NCBI RefSeq assembly: GCF_900091555.1
Contig: NZ_FMCX01000002.1
Span: forward strand, 558,001 to 622,000
Reading direction: 5' to 3'
Length of the DNA: 64,000 bases
DNA from: Micromonospora mirobrigensis
GTDB lineage: Bacteria; Actinomycetota; Actinomycetes; Mycobacteriales; Micromonosporaceae
Position 1 is the first letter of the stretch. Each line of letters begins with the position of its first letter. Below the pieces are notes generated by a model. It was not told the DNA's origin. It searched no databases and was given only the letters and a program-made list of their open reading frames with translations. The translations under genes were made by a program, and so were the position numbers. Positions 52,601-61,047 of this stretch are shown piece by piece.

Positions 52601-54954
52601 GCCGGGAGCTGACGGTGCCGGTCCGGCCGCTCTCCGACGTCCTCGACGAGCTGGCGCCCGAGCGGATCGACCTGCTGAAGATCGACGTGCAGCGCGCCGA
52701 GGCGGACGTGCTCGCCGGGCTGGCCGACCGGCACTGGCCGCTGGTCGCGCAGGTCGCCATGGAGGTGCACGACGCCCCCGGCACCGACACCGCCGGGCGG
52801 CTGGCCGAGCTGGTCGCCCTCTTCGAGGGCCACGGCTTCGACGTGGTCACCCGGCAGGACGACCTGCTGGCCGGCACCGACCGGCACACCCTGCACGCGG
52901 TCCGCCCCGAGTACGCGGCCGACCCGCGCCCGGCGGTCACCGTGCCGGACGGTCCGGCCGCCGGGCCGCTCGACGAACGGTTGACCGGGTGGCTCGCCGG
53001 CCGGCTCCCGGCCCACCTGGTGCCGGCGGCCGTGGTGCTCCTCGACGCGCTGCCGCTGACCGGCAACGGCAAGCTGGACCGGGCGGCACTGCCCGCGCCC
53101 CGCCTCGACCGGCCCCGCGACGCCGCGGCCGTGGCACCCGCCAACCGGGCGGAGGAGATCCTGGTCGAGGCGTGGCGGGAGGTGCTGGGCGTGCCGGGCG
53201 TCGGCGTGACCGACCCGTTCTTCGCCCTCGGCGGCGACTCCATCCGCAGCATCCAGGTGCAGGTCGCGGCCAACCGGCGCGGGCTCTCCTTCCGGCTCGG
53301 CGACATCTTCACCTACCAGACCATCCGGGAGCTGGTCACCCACGGCGAGATCACCCTGGACGGGGTGGCTCCGCCGGTCGCCGCCGAGCCGGCCGGGCGG
53401 TTCGCGCTGGTGACCGCCGCCGACCGGGCGGCGCTGCCCGGCGGGCTCGACGACGCGTACCCGATGACCGCCCTCCAACAGGGCATGGTCTACCACTGCG
53501 AGCTGACCGGCGACCCGGCGATCTACCACAACGTCACCGCGCACCGGATCGCCGCGCCGCTGGACGTGGCGGCGCTGCGCCGCGCGGCGGCCGCCCTGGT
53601 GGCCGCCCATCCGGTGCTGCGGACCGGGTTCGCGCTGGGCGCGTACTCCGAGCCGTTGCAGCTGGTGCACACCGACGTGCCGGTCGAGGTGCCGGTGACG
53701 GACCTGACCGGGGCCGACCCGCGGACCCGCCGGGCCCGCATCGACGACCTGGTGGCCCAGGAACGGGTACGCCCCTTCGACCTGACCCGGCCACCGCTGC
53801 TGCGGCTGCACGCCGTCCGGGAGGACGCCGACACGTTCACCCTGATCATCGCCGAGTTCCACGCCGTCCTGGACGGCTGGAGCCTGCACCTGTTCCGCAC
53901 CGACCTGCTCGCCGCGTACGACCGGGAGCGCGCCGGCACGACGTACCCGGCGCGGCCGGGGCTGCCGGTGCGGGAGTACGTGGCGGCCGAGCGGGCCGCC
54001 CTGGCCGAGGAGGACACCCGCCGGTTCTGGCTGGACGGCCCGGGCGCGCTGCCGCCGCTGCTGCTCGGCGGCGCGGCGCCGCGGACCACCACCACCCAGC
54101 GGGTGCCGCTGCGCGGCGACGCCACCGAGGTGGTCACCGCGGCGGCCCGCGCGGCCGGGGTGCCGGTCAAGTCCTGGCTGCTCGCGGTCCACCTGCGGAT
54201 GCTCGGCGAGCTCGCCGGACGCGACGACGTGGTCACCGGCCTGGTGGTCGGCGGCCGGCCCGAGGGGGACGGCAGCGACGCCACCCTCGGGCTGTTCCTC
54301 AACACCCTGCCGGTGGGCCTGACGTTGGGCACCCGCTCCCCGGCCGACCTGGCCGCCGAGGTGTGGCGGGCCGAGCGGCGGATGATGGGGCACCACCGCT
54401 TCCCGCTGGCCGAGATCGTCCGGGCCGGTGGGGGCGGTCCCCGCTTCGACCACTTCTTCAACTGGACCCACTTCCCGAACGGGCCGGCCGGCGGCGGCAG
54501 CCGCATCGTGGACAGTCGCGGGATCACCGTGGACGTGGCGTTCAGCCTCGCCGTGGACGCCGAGCTGGACGCCGACACGGGCCGGCTGGCCCTGACCGTC
54601 CAGTACGACCACCGCACCGTTCCCGCCGACCGGGTGGATGCCTTCGCCGACGGCTTCCGCCGGCTGCTGGCGGCCGACCCGACCGCGCCGCTGCCGGCCG
54701 TGCCCGCCGGGCCGGCGACCGGGGACGACGCCCGGGTCCGGTGGGCGACCCGGGTGGCGGCGGCCTGGCAGGAGGTGCTCGGGATCGCCCCGGTCGACCC
54801 GGCGACCGACTGGTCGGCCGCCGGCGGGGACTCGCTGCGGGCGCTGCGGCTGGTCACCGTGCTGCGGCAGCGCCACGGCAGCGACCTCACCCTGCCCGAG
54901 TTCCTGACCCTGGGCAGCTACGGGCGGTTGGTGGACCGGGTGGCGCGCTCGTGA
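49666..54954 (+). CDS. NRPS3: degenerate C - A(FkbM methyltransferase) - T - C - T
   Basis: A 1762-residue synthetase starting at a GTG that overlaps the oxygenase stop. Residues 4-360 are a short condensation-like domain where HHxxxDG is replaced by TPLIADP (about 97), so it should not condense. The A domain (383-1142) is interrupted between core motifs A8 and A9 by an FkbM-type methyltransferase (about 822-1082, LDVGANIGMFS and LLKIDVQRAE). Code DAKDLGLVDK matches Glu. Then T (1161-1227, GGDSIRS), a C domain (1264-1680) with FHAVLDG, opening YPMTALQQGM like DCL or dual types, and a final T (1694-1762, GGDSLRA) with no A domain of its own. The last carrier must be loaded by another adenylation domain or a separate enzyme. 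Stop overlaps the PLP enzyme gene. Confidence 0.88.
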   Translation: MNGYRLSPIQRLAWSHKHDLVRARVRLDRPLDRARLQAAVDTVVARHEALRLTLVHHPGLRVPMQDVDDDRAVTVGAQGELSVTVGDDALELAATPLIADPAGLRLVLADLARAYAGEALPEDPEALQFLDVAEWQLEEREAAPAAAPAAPAARLVTPHGDDPTALVTATVDAADLADVARTAGVEPGTVLLAAWAVAVARRAEAPDGADEAELVLARWNDGRHAAGTETVVGPLGGYGPLRLPLPLPAAPADLLAAVRAAEVAADDAFHLVDPVDDQTGAVAGFAVESVVDPATLAELGAAAVEVATPAAAAGPQLTALLDGDRITLRVVGGQWLLDSLLAVLRTLPAAPPEGTAPVGLGDAEARWLTEAAGAPGGASTRTLVELLDAGLAGMAPDAVAVLAADGGYTAGELRERAARVAGALAARGLRGAPVGVLAARSRETVVAFLGVLRAGAVFVPLDPDAPAPRLAAQLAAVDARLVVGAGGPATVSVDDLVAAGERPPAALPAPADPAYVIFTSGSTGTPRPVQVSHGAAAHLADALETAVYARSRPGLRVAVNAPLTFDASIKQLVQLGHGRGLYLVPEETRRDGAELAATLAAHDVDVLDLTPSQLRILLAGAGGRRLPGLLLLGGEAIAPDLWETVAALPGVRAVNLYGPTECTVDTSAAEIRAGDAPGIGRPLPGVTVWVLDERLRPVPPGVAGELCVAGPQLADGYRSDPESTARRFVSVELPSGRTERVYRTGDRVRFDADRRLRYLGRLDDQVKIHGFRVEPGEVAAVLRGHPEVADAAVVARDDDGHGDRLVAYVRPGRPARAVDVDVERIAGVNPHETRYLYDEIFVQRVYLRDGIVLRPGATVLDVGANIGMFSLFVHAACPDATIHAFEPVPSVAGLLRRNVTEFGVPATVHAFGLSRAAGEVSFTYYPGYSMMSGHAAYADPAAEVAVIKRFLANERDAGADQRDVLLGRVDELLAERFAGRELTVPVRPLSDVLDELAPERIDLLKIDVQRAEADVLAGLADRHWPLVAQVAMEVHDAPGTDTAGRLAELVALFEGHGFDVVTRQDDLLAGTDRHTLHAVRPEYAADPRPAVTVPDGPAAGPLDERLTGWLAGRLPAHLVPAAVVLLDALPLTGNGKLDRAALPAPRLDRPRDAAAVAPANRAEEILVEAWREVLGVPGVGVTDPFFALGGDSIRSIQVQVAANRRGLSFRLGDIFTYQTIRELVTHGEITLDGVAPPVAAEPAGRFALVTAADRAALPGGLDDAYPMTALQQGMVYHCELTGDPAIYHNVTAHRIAAPLDVAALRRAAAALVAAHPVLRTGFALGAYSEPLQLVHTDVPVEVPVTDLTGADPRTRRARIDDLVAQERVRPFDLTRPPLLRLHAVREDADTFTLIIAEFHAVLDGWSLHLFRTDLLAAYDRERAGTTYPARPGLPVREYVAAERAALAEEDTRRFWLDGPGALPPLLLGGAAPRTTTTQRVPLRGDATEVVTAAARAAGVPVKSWLLAVHLRMLGELAGRDDVVTGLVVGGRPEGDGSDATLGLFLNTLPVGLTLGTRSPADLAAEVWRAERRMMGHHRFPLAEIVRAGGGGPRFDHFFNWTHFPNGPAGGGSRIVDSRGITVDVAFSLAVDAELDADTGRLALTVQYDHRTVPADRVDAFADGFRRLLAADPTAPLPAVPAGPATGDDARVRWATRVAAAWQEVLGIAPVDPATDWSAAGGDSLRALRLVTVLRQRHGSDLTLPEFLTLGSYGRLVDRVARS

Positions 54955-56129
54955 CCGGCCTCGGCACGGCCGCCGTGCACGGCGACGACGGCCTGGTCCC
55001 CGGCGGGTCGGTGGCGCCGCCGATCGTGCAGAGCGTCACGTTCAGCGCCGAGTCCGACGAGCGGTTCACCGAGATCGCCACCGAGAGCCGGGGCAGCGCC
55101 TTCTACACCCGGTACGGCAACCCGAACCACGCGCAGGTGGCGGCCGTGGTCGCCGGGTTGGAGGGCGCGGAGACGGGGCTGGTCACCGCCTCCGGGATGG
55201 GTGCGATCAGCACGATCGCGCTGGCGCTGCTGCGCGCCGGCGACCACGTGGTGGTGCAGCGCAGCACGTACGGCGGCACCACCTCGCTCGCCACCGGCCT
55301 GCTGCCGCGGTTCGGGGTGGCGTACACCCAGGTCGACCAGACCGACACCGCGGCGTTCGCCCGGGCGTTGCGGCCGCAGACCCGGCTGGTGCTGGTGGAG
55401 ACGCCGAGCAATCCGCTGCTGGAGCTGACCGACGTGGCGGCCGTGGTGGAGCCGGCGCACGCGGCCGGGGCGCTGGTGGTGGTGGACAACACCTTCGCCA
55501 CCCCGGTGAACCAGCGTCCGGCGGCCGCCGGGGCGGACCTGGTCTGGCACAGCGGCACCAAGTTCCTCGGTGGCCACTCCGACGTCTCCGCCGGGGTGGT
55601 CGTCGGCTCCGCGGAGCTGATCGAGCAGGTGTGGCGGACCGCGATCGTCACCGGCGCCACCCTCGGCCCGGTGGACGCGTGGCTGCTGCTGCGTGGCATC
55701 CGGACGCTGCCGCTGCGGGTGGAGCGGCACAACGCCAACGCCCTGGCCCTGGCCCGGGCGTTGGAGGGGCACCCGGCCGTGGCCCGGGTCCGCTATCCGG
55801 GGCTGGCGTCGCATCCGCAGCACGCGCTGGCCCGGCGGCAGATGACCGGGTTCGGCGGGGTGCTCGGCGTCGAGCTGCGCGGCGGCCGGGCGGGCGCCGC
55901 GGCGCTGCTGCACGGGCTGCGGCTGGCCAAACGCGCGGCCAGTCTCGGCAGCGTCAGCACGCTGGTGGTGCACCCCCGGTCGATGTGGGCGGGCATCGTG
56001 GACGCCGGACAGCTGGCCGCCGCCGGCATCTCCGACGGGCTGGTCCGGGTCTCCACCGGCATCGAGGACACCGCCGACCTGGTGGCCGACTTCGTCACGG
56101 CGGCCGACGGGGCGGTGGCGGTGGGGTGA
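54951..56129 (+). CDS. PLP-dependent cystathionine gamma-synthase/lyase-like enzyme
   Basis: A 392-residue enzyme of the Cys/Met metabolism PLP family. The substrate/cofactor motif FYTRYGNPNHAQ (about 47-58), ASGMGAISTIALALL, VVVDNTFATP and the PLP Lys in HSGTKFLGGHSDVS (about 200-213) are all present. The family does gamma-replacement or gamma/beta-elimination on homoserine esters, cystathionine and related amino acids; some in biosynthetic clusters make unusual side chains through a vinylglycine intermediate. It is the sixth gene of the overlapping operon (GTGA junction at 54951), so a role in supplying or tailoring an NRPS substrate is more likely than primary metabolism. Confidence 0.87.
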   Translation: MTGLGTAAVHGDDGLVPGGSVAPPIVQSVTFSAESDERFTEIATESRGSAFYTRYGNPNHAQVAAVVAGLEGAETGLVTASGMGAISTIALALLRAGDHVVVQRSTYGGTTSLATGLLPRFGVAYTQVDQTDTAAFARALRPQTRLVLVETPSNPLLELTDVAAVVEPAHAAGALVVVDNTFATPVNQRPAAAGADLVWHSGTKFLGGHSDVSAGVVVGSAELIEQVWRTAIVTGATLGPVDAWLLLRGIRTLPLRVERHNANALALARALEGHPAVARVRYPGLASHPQHALARRQMTGFGGVLGVELRGGRAGAAALLHGLRLAKRAASLGSVSTLVVHPRSMWAGIVDAGQLAAAGISDGLVRVSTGIEDTADLVADFVTAADGAVAVG

Positions 56130-56246
56130 TCCGGCCGGTCGACGGTCCCGTCGGGCCGGCCGACGTGCCGGACCGTCCGCCGCTCGGCGAGAATCAGGGC
56201 CGGCCCGGATCGCGGTGACCGGCGGGCGGCGATGGGTGGTCGGGTC

Positions 56247-57821
56247 ATGAGGACGGTCCAGGTGGTGATCGTCGGCGCGGGCCCCACCGGGCTCACCGCC
56301 GCCACCCTGCTCGGCCAGTACGGCGTCGAGTGCCTCGTCCTCGACCGCTTCGGGTCGATCTATCCGCAGCCGAGGGCCGTCGCCCTGGACGACGAGGTGC
56401 ACCGCATCCTGGCCCGGCTCGGGGTAGCCGACGAGTTCGCCGCCATCGCCCGCCCGCACCGGGGGCTGCGCCTGCTCGACCGGGACATGCGGGTGCTGGC
56501 CGAGTTCGCCCGCGACCCGGCGCCGGGCCGGCACGGCTATCCGCAGGGCAGCCTCTTCGACCAGCCGGAGCTGGAGGCGATCCTGCGCCGCAACCTCGAC
56601 CGGTACGCGTCGGTCACCCTGCGCGGCAACGCCGAGGTCACCGCCCTGACCCAGGACACCGGCGGGGTACGGGTCGACGTCACCGACACCCACACCGGCG
56701 GGCGGGAGTCCGTCCGGGCCGGGTACGTGCTGGGCTGCGACGGCGCCAACAGCCTGACCCGGGCGACCATCGGCGCCGCCATGCGGGAGCTGGGCTTCAC
56801 CCAACGCTGGCTGGTGGTGGACGTGACCACCGAGGCCGATCTCGGCCAGTGGGAGGGCGTGCACCAGCTCTCCGATCCGGCCCGCGCCGGCACGTACATG
56901 CGGGTCGGCAGGACCCGCCACCGGTGGGAGTTCCAGCTGCGCCCCGGTGAGTCCGCCGACGACCACCGCGACATCACCCGGCTGCACCCGCTGATCTCGC
57001 GCTGGACAGGAGACCTGCCCGTCGACCGGCTGGAGATCGTCCGCGTCGCCGAGTACACCTTCCGCGCCCAGGTCGCCGACCGGTGGCGCGACCGGCGGGT
57101 GTTCCTGCTCGGCGACGCCGCCCACCTCACCCCGCCCTTCATCGGCCAGGGCATGTGCGCCGGGCAGCGCGACGCGATGAATCTGGCCTGGAAGCTGGCC
57201 GGCGTGCTCGCCGGCACGCTGGACGGGACCGCCCTGGACACGTACCAGGTCGAACGCGCGCGGCACGCCCGCGCCATGATCAGACTGGCGAAGCTCGTCG
57301 GTACGGCCATGACGGCCGGCGGCGAGCTGGGCGACGTCGTCCGGCACGCAGTGGCACCGCGCCTGCACCTCGTGCCGGGGCTCACCGGCCTGGCGACGGA
57401 CAGCCGGACCCCGCCGCTGCGCCGCTCCGCCCTCGTGGTGCGGCCACGGCTGCGCCGCGGGCTCGCCGGTGGGCTGTGCCCGAACGCGGTCGTCGACGGC
57501 GACCGACGCTTCGACGACGTGACCGCCGGCCGGTTCGCGATCGTCACCGCCGTCGAACCGTCCGCCGCGGCGCGGGCCGCCATCGCCCGACGGGGAGCGG
57601 TGCTGGTCCTCGCCCGGCCGGCCGACGCGCTGCACCGCTGGCTACGGTCGGGTGGGGCCCGGGTGGCGGTGGTCCGGCCCGACGGTGTGGTCCTGCGGGC
57701 CGGTCGCCGGCTGCTCCCCGCCATGGTCGACGCCGTCCGACCTGTCGGACCGGCGGGTCCCGGCGGGAAGGACGGGCGGCCGGCGGGTCACGCCGGGTGG
57801 GTCCGGCCGAGCCGCCAGTAG
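56247..57821 (+). CDS. FAD-dependent aromatic-hydroxylase-type monooxygenase
   Basis: A 524-residue class A flavoprotein monooxygenase (MhpA/PheA-type). VVIVGAGPTGLTAATLL (about 5-21) binds FAD, VLGCDGANSLTR (about 163-174) is the DG motif, and RVFLLGDAAHLTPPFIGQGMCAG (about 286-308) is the GD motif. The C-terminal 150 residues form the thioredoxin-like domain of this family and end in an unstructured Gly/Pro tail. The start at 56247 is chosen over the ATG at 56232 because it directly precedes the FAD motif. It is 117 nt after the PLP gene on the same strand and may belong to the NRPS pathway as an oxidative tailoring step. Confidence 0.83.
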   Translation: MRTVQVVIVGAGPTGLTAATLLGQYGVECLVLDRFGSIYPQPRAVALDDEVHRILARLGVADEFAAIARPHRGLRLLDRDMRVLAEFARDPAPGRHGYPQGSLFDQPELEAILRRNLDRYASVTLRGNAEVTALTQDTGGVRVDVTDTHTGGRESVRAGYVLGCDGANSLTRATIGAAMRELGFTQRWLVVDVTTEADLGQWEGVHQLSDPARAGTYMRVGRTRHRWEFQLRPGESADDHRDITRLHPLISRWTGDLPVDRLEIVRVAEYTFRAQVADRWRDRRVFLLGDAAHLTPPFIGQGMCAGQRDAMNLAWKLAGVLAGTLDGTALDTYQVERARHARAMIRLAKLVGTAMTAGGELGDVVRHAVAPRLHLVPGLTGLATDSRTPPLRRSALVVRPRLRRGLAGGLCPNAVVDGDRRFDDVTAGRFAIVTAVEPSAAARAAIARRGAVLVLARPADALHRWLRSGGARVAVVRPDGVVLRAGRRLLPAMVDAVRPVGPAGPGGKDGRPAGHAGWVRPSRQ

Positions 57822-57880
57822 CCAGTGAACGCCACCGCTCACCGGTCCAGGGCGCGGGGTGCGCAGGACGCCGCCGGCGG

Positions 57881-59176
57881 TCAACCGCCCGTGGCACCGG
57901 TCCGGACGGGGTCGGGTGGCGTGGCCGGACGCGTCGCCGCCGACTGGTCCGGCGGGGCGCCGGCAGCGGAGCGGCCGGGGGCCACCGTGGTCAACCGGCG
58001 CACCTGTGGGCTGGCCAGCATGCCGAGGACCGACAGCAGCACCAGCGCCGCCAGGGTCAGCAGCGTGCCGCGGGTGCCGAGCGCCGCGGCCACCGGTCCG
58101 ACCGCGACCTGGCCGACCGGGATGGCGACCCAGGATCCCAGCATGTCGTAGGAGTAGACGCGGGCCAACCGGTCGACGGGGACGTGCTGGGCGATCGACG
58201 TGTCCCAGGCCACCGCGAACTGCTCGACGGCGATGCCGGCCGCCACCGCGGCCGGGACCAGCACGACGGTCAGCGGCGCCAGGGCCAGCCCGAGCAGCAG
58301 GAGCGACGCGGCCAGCATGCAGGCGACCCCGAGCCGCAGGAGCCGACGCACCCGCAGCCGCAGGGCGATCAGGCCGCCGACGAGCATCCCGGCGGTCTCC
58401 GCCGCCAGCACCACACCCCAGGCGCCCCGGCCGACCGTGTCGTCCGCGACGGCCGGGCCGAGCACGTTGACGCCGCCGGCGAGGGCTCCGTTGAGGACCA
58501 GGCAGCCGAGCACCACCACCCACACCCACGTCCGTGCGGTGAACTCCGTCCAGCCTTCACGGAGGTCGGCGACGATGCCCGCGCCGGCACGCCTCTGCGG
58601 CGGGACGGCGACCCGGAGCCCGGCGAAGGCGACCGCCGCGACCGCGAAGGCGATCGCGTCGACGGCCAGGCCCCAACCGGGTCCGACGGCGGCGACCAGG
58701 AGGCCACCGAGCGCGGCGCCACCGATCATGCCCCCGTTGACGCCGAGGCGGAGGATCGCGTTGGCCGACTGGATCAGCTCCGGGGGCACGGTCTGCGGCG
58801 TCGCGGCGGCCGCCGCGGGCTGGGACAGGGCGCTCACGATGCCGTTGACCGCGGCGAGCGCCAGCAGCGACGGGACCGTCGCCGCGCCGGTGAGCACCAG
58901 GGCGGCCACCGCCGCCTGGGTCGACGCACCCAGCAGGTTCGAGCCGACCAGCACCAGCCGACGCGGCACCCGGTCGGCCACCACCCCGCCGACGAGCACG
59001 AACAGCACGGTCATCAGCGATCGCACGCCGACCACCAGGCCCAGGTCCCGCACCGAGCCGGTCAGGTCGAGTACGGCGAAGGCCAGCGCGACGGGGGCGA
59101 CCCCGTTGCCGAGCATGTTGACCAGCCGGCCGGCTGCCAGGTGGCGGAAGGGGCCGTGGCGCAGCGGGGCCAGCAT
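57881..59176 (-). CDS. MFS transporter
   Basis: A 431-residue membrane protein with about 12 hydrophobic segments and an enterobactin-exporter (EntS)-like sequence: LVNMLGNGVAPVALAFAVLDLTGS at the start, VVADRVPRRLVLVGSN (about 63-78) as motif A, and a hydrophilic tail. The ATG at 59176 has GGAGG 7 nt upstream. It converges on the NRPS operon's monooxygenase with a 59-nt gap. It might export a metabolite of the cluster, though NRPS1 already carries its own MFS domain. Confidence 0.83.
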   Translation of the reverse strand: MLAPLRHGPFRHLAAGRLVNMLGNGVAPVALAFAVLDLTGSVRDLGLVVGVRSLMTVLFVLVGGVVADRVPRRLVLVGSNLLGASTQAAVAALVLTGAATVPSLLALAAVNGIVSALSQPAAAAATPQTVPPELIQSANAILRLGVNGGMIGGAALGGLLVAAVGPGWGLAVDAIAFAVAAVAFAGLRVAVPPQRRAGAGIVADLREGWTEFTARTWVWVVVLGCLVLNGALAGGVNVLGPAVADDTVGRGAWGVVLAAETAGMLVGGLIALRLRVRRLLRLGVACMLAASLLLLGLALAPLTVVLVPAAVAAGIAVEQFAVAWDTSIAQHVPVDRLARVYSYDMLGSWVAIPVGQVAVGPVAAALGTRGTLLTLAALVLLSVLGMLASPQVRRLTTVAPGRSAAGAPPDQSAATRPATPPDPVRTGATGG

Positions 59177-59309
59177 CGATCCTCCATCGGACGGCACGAC
59201 GTCAGTGGTGAGACCCGCGGACGACGGCGTCCGGGACCTCCGCAATGGTCGACCGTCCGGAGGGCGCGGGGCGAGCCATTCTCTCGACGGCAGAATGCCG
59301 ACCGGGCAG

Positions 59310-60029
59310 TCAGGAGCCGCTGCCGGCCACCGCCTCCCGGACCGACTCGGCGACCTCGTCCGGCCTCGACACCGCCATCGCATGCGAGGCGCCCGCGACC
59401 TCCCGGACACCGCGGGCGCCGGCCCGCTCGGCCATGAAGCGGTGCGCGGCCACCGGGATGTTGCGGTCCTCGCTCCCGATCACGAACCAGGTGGGCAACG
59501 ACCGCCACGCCGGGGTGGCCGCCGCCAGACCCTCGCCGAGCGCCTGCTCGGTCACCGGCCGCTGCGTCCGCGCCATCAGGGTCGCCACGTCGTCGGGTAC
59601 GTCCGCGGCGAACTGCTGGTGGAAGGCGACCTGGTCGATCGCCACCTCGTTGCCGCCGGTCGACACCGGATAGGTCACCAGGGTGTCGGCGAGGGTGCTC
59701 CCCGGGAACCGCCCGGACAGGGCCAGCGCGGACTCACCCGTGTCCGGGCAGAACGCGTTGACGTAGACCAGCGCCCGCACCGCCGGGTTGTCCGTCGCCG
59801 CCTCCGTGGCGACCATGCCGCCGTACGAGTGCGCCACCAGCACGACCGGGCCACGGACGCTGGTGATCACGTCCCGCAGGTAGGCGGCGTCCCCGGAGAC
59901 GCTGCGCAGCGGGTTGGCCGCGGCGATCACCCGGTGGCCGGGACCGAGCCGCCCGATCACCGCGTTCCAGCTCGCGGACTCGGCGAAGGCGCCGTGGACG
60001 AGGACCAGGGTGGGCTGCTGATCTGACAC
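59310..60029 (-). CDS. Alpha/beta-hydrolase
   Basis: A 239-residue alpha/beta-hydrolase. LVLVHGAFAESASWNAVI (about 8-25) is the oxyanion region and AHSYGGMVA (about 66-74) the nucleophile elbow with Ser. The catalytic His is in GASHAMAVSRPDEVA (about 213-227); TWFVIGSEDRNIP (about 179-191) carries an Asp. It resembles esterases of the PnbA-independent MES/pyrethroid-hydrolase group common in actinomycetes. The substrate is unknown. The same strand continues to the MFS gene after 133 nt, and the XRE regulator lies upstream. Confidence 0.82.
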   Translation of the reverse strand: MSDQQPTLVLVHGAFAESASWNAVIGRLGPGHRVIAAANPLRSVSGDAAYLRDVITSVRGPVVLVAHSYGGMVATEAATDNPAVRALVYVNAFCPDTGESALALSGRFPGSTLADTLVTYPVSTGGNEVAIDQVAFHQQFAADVPDDVATLMARTQRPVTEQALGEGLAAATPAWRSLPTWFVIGSEDRNIPVAAHRFMAERAGARGVREVAGASHAMAVSRPDEVAESVREAVAGSGS

Positions 60030-60090
60030 GACGGTCGGCTCCTCGCAGACGTGGGCGGGGGCGTTCGCGCCCCCACACCGGGGCCGGTGA

Positions 60091-60921
60091 TTACCCGCCG
60101 GGCGACGCCGAAACGTTCCCGCCGGGGCGGGTCAGCTCCCGCAGCGCGGCGGCGGACGCACTGCCCGGGTCGGCGTGGTAGATCACCAGGACCTGATCGG
60201 TCCCACTGATCACGAGTTTCTCGTACCGCAGGTGCAGCTCGCCGACCCTCGGATGGTGGAACGTCCGGAGCCCGCCGCCGGACCGGACGCCGACGTCGTA
60301 CCGGGCCCAGAGCCGCCGGAACCGGTCACTGCCGCGGGACAACTCCTCGACCAGGTCGGCCAGGCGCGGATCGTCCGGGTCGGCGGCCACCAGCGCCCGC
60401 AGGCTGGCCACGGCGTTCGCCACCACCGCCTCGTCCAGCGGGTACGCGGCCGGCGCGCCCGGGTCGAGGAAGACCGCCCGCAGGACGTTCGTCCCGGCCA
60501 CGAAGAACGGGGCGAGGGCGGTCGCCCCCGCGTTCGCGAACAGCACGTCGGCGTGCCTGCCGTAGACGAACGCGGGCGTGTCGGTCCACGAGTCGACGAG
60601 CCGGCGGATCCCGACGGGTACCCGTTCGGGGCGGCGGGTCGGCCGTACCGGCGTGGGCCGCGCCAGCCGGCGCAGGTGGGCGGTGGCGTCGGTGTCCAGC
60701 CGCAGCGCCCGCGCGAGGGCCTCGACGACCTGGTCGGAGGGGTTCCGGTCCCGCCCCTGCTCGAGCCGCAGGTAGTAGTCGGCGCTGATCCCGGCGAGCA
60801 GCGCCACCTCCTCCCGGCGCAGCCCGGGCACGCGGCGCCGGCCGTGCGGGGGAAGACCGACCTCCGCCGGGCCGACGAGCTCGCGTCGGGCGCGCAGGTA
60901 CTCCCCCAACGGGCCGGTCAC
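60091..60921 (-). CDS. XRE-family regulator with MmyB-like ligand-binding domain
   Basis: A 276-residue regulator. RVPGLRREEVALLAGISADYYLRLEQGRDRNPSDQVVEAL (about 30-69) is a Cro/CI-type helix-turn-helix. Residues about 95-265 are the MmyB-like domain that binds fatty-acid-like ligands in relatives. Such regulators typically control a divergent oxidoreductase gene. The divergent gene here, a short-chain dehydrogenase, is broken, so the regulator may have lost its target. The GTG at 60921 is used because a nearby upstream ATG at 60928 is followed by a stop. Confidence 0.85.
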   Translation of the reverse strand: MTGPLGEYLRARRELVGPAEVGLPPHGRRRVPGLRREEVALLAGISADYYLRLEQGRDRNPSDQVVEALARALRLDTDATAHLRRLARPTPVRPTRRPERVPVGIRRLVDSWTDTPAFVYGRHADVLFANAGATALAPFFVAGTNVLRAVFLDPGAPAAYPLDEAVVANAVASLRALVAADPDDPRLADLVEELSRGSDRFRRLWARYDVGVRSGGGLRTFHHPRVGELHLRYEKLVISGTDQVLVIYHADPGSASAAALRELTRPGGNVSASPGG

Positions 60922-61047
60922 CCGGCCATCGTAGGTGCCACCGCGGTGCATGGTCCTCGCGCTACCAGGAAAACGGGGGCACCGGCTACCGCCCGCGCAG
61001 GGTGGCACGGTGGTGGGGACAACCACGACCGAGCCAGCTGGAGCGAC

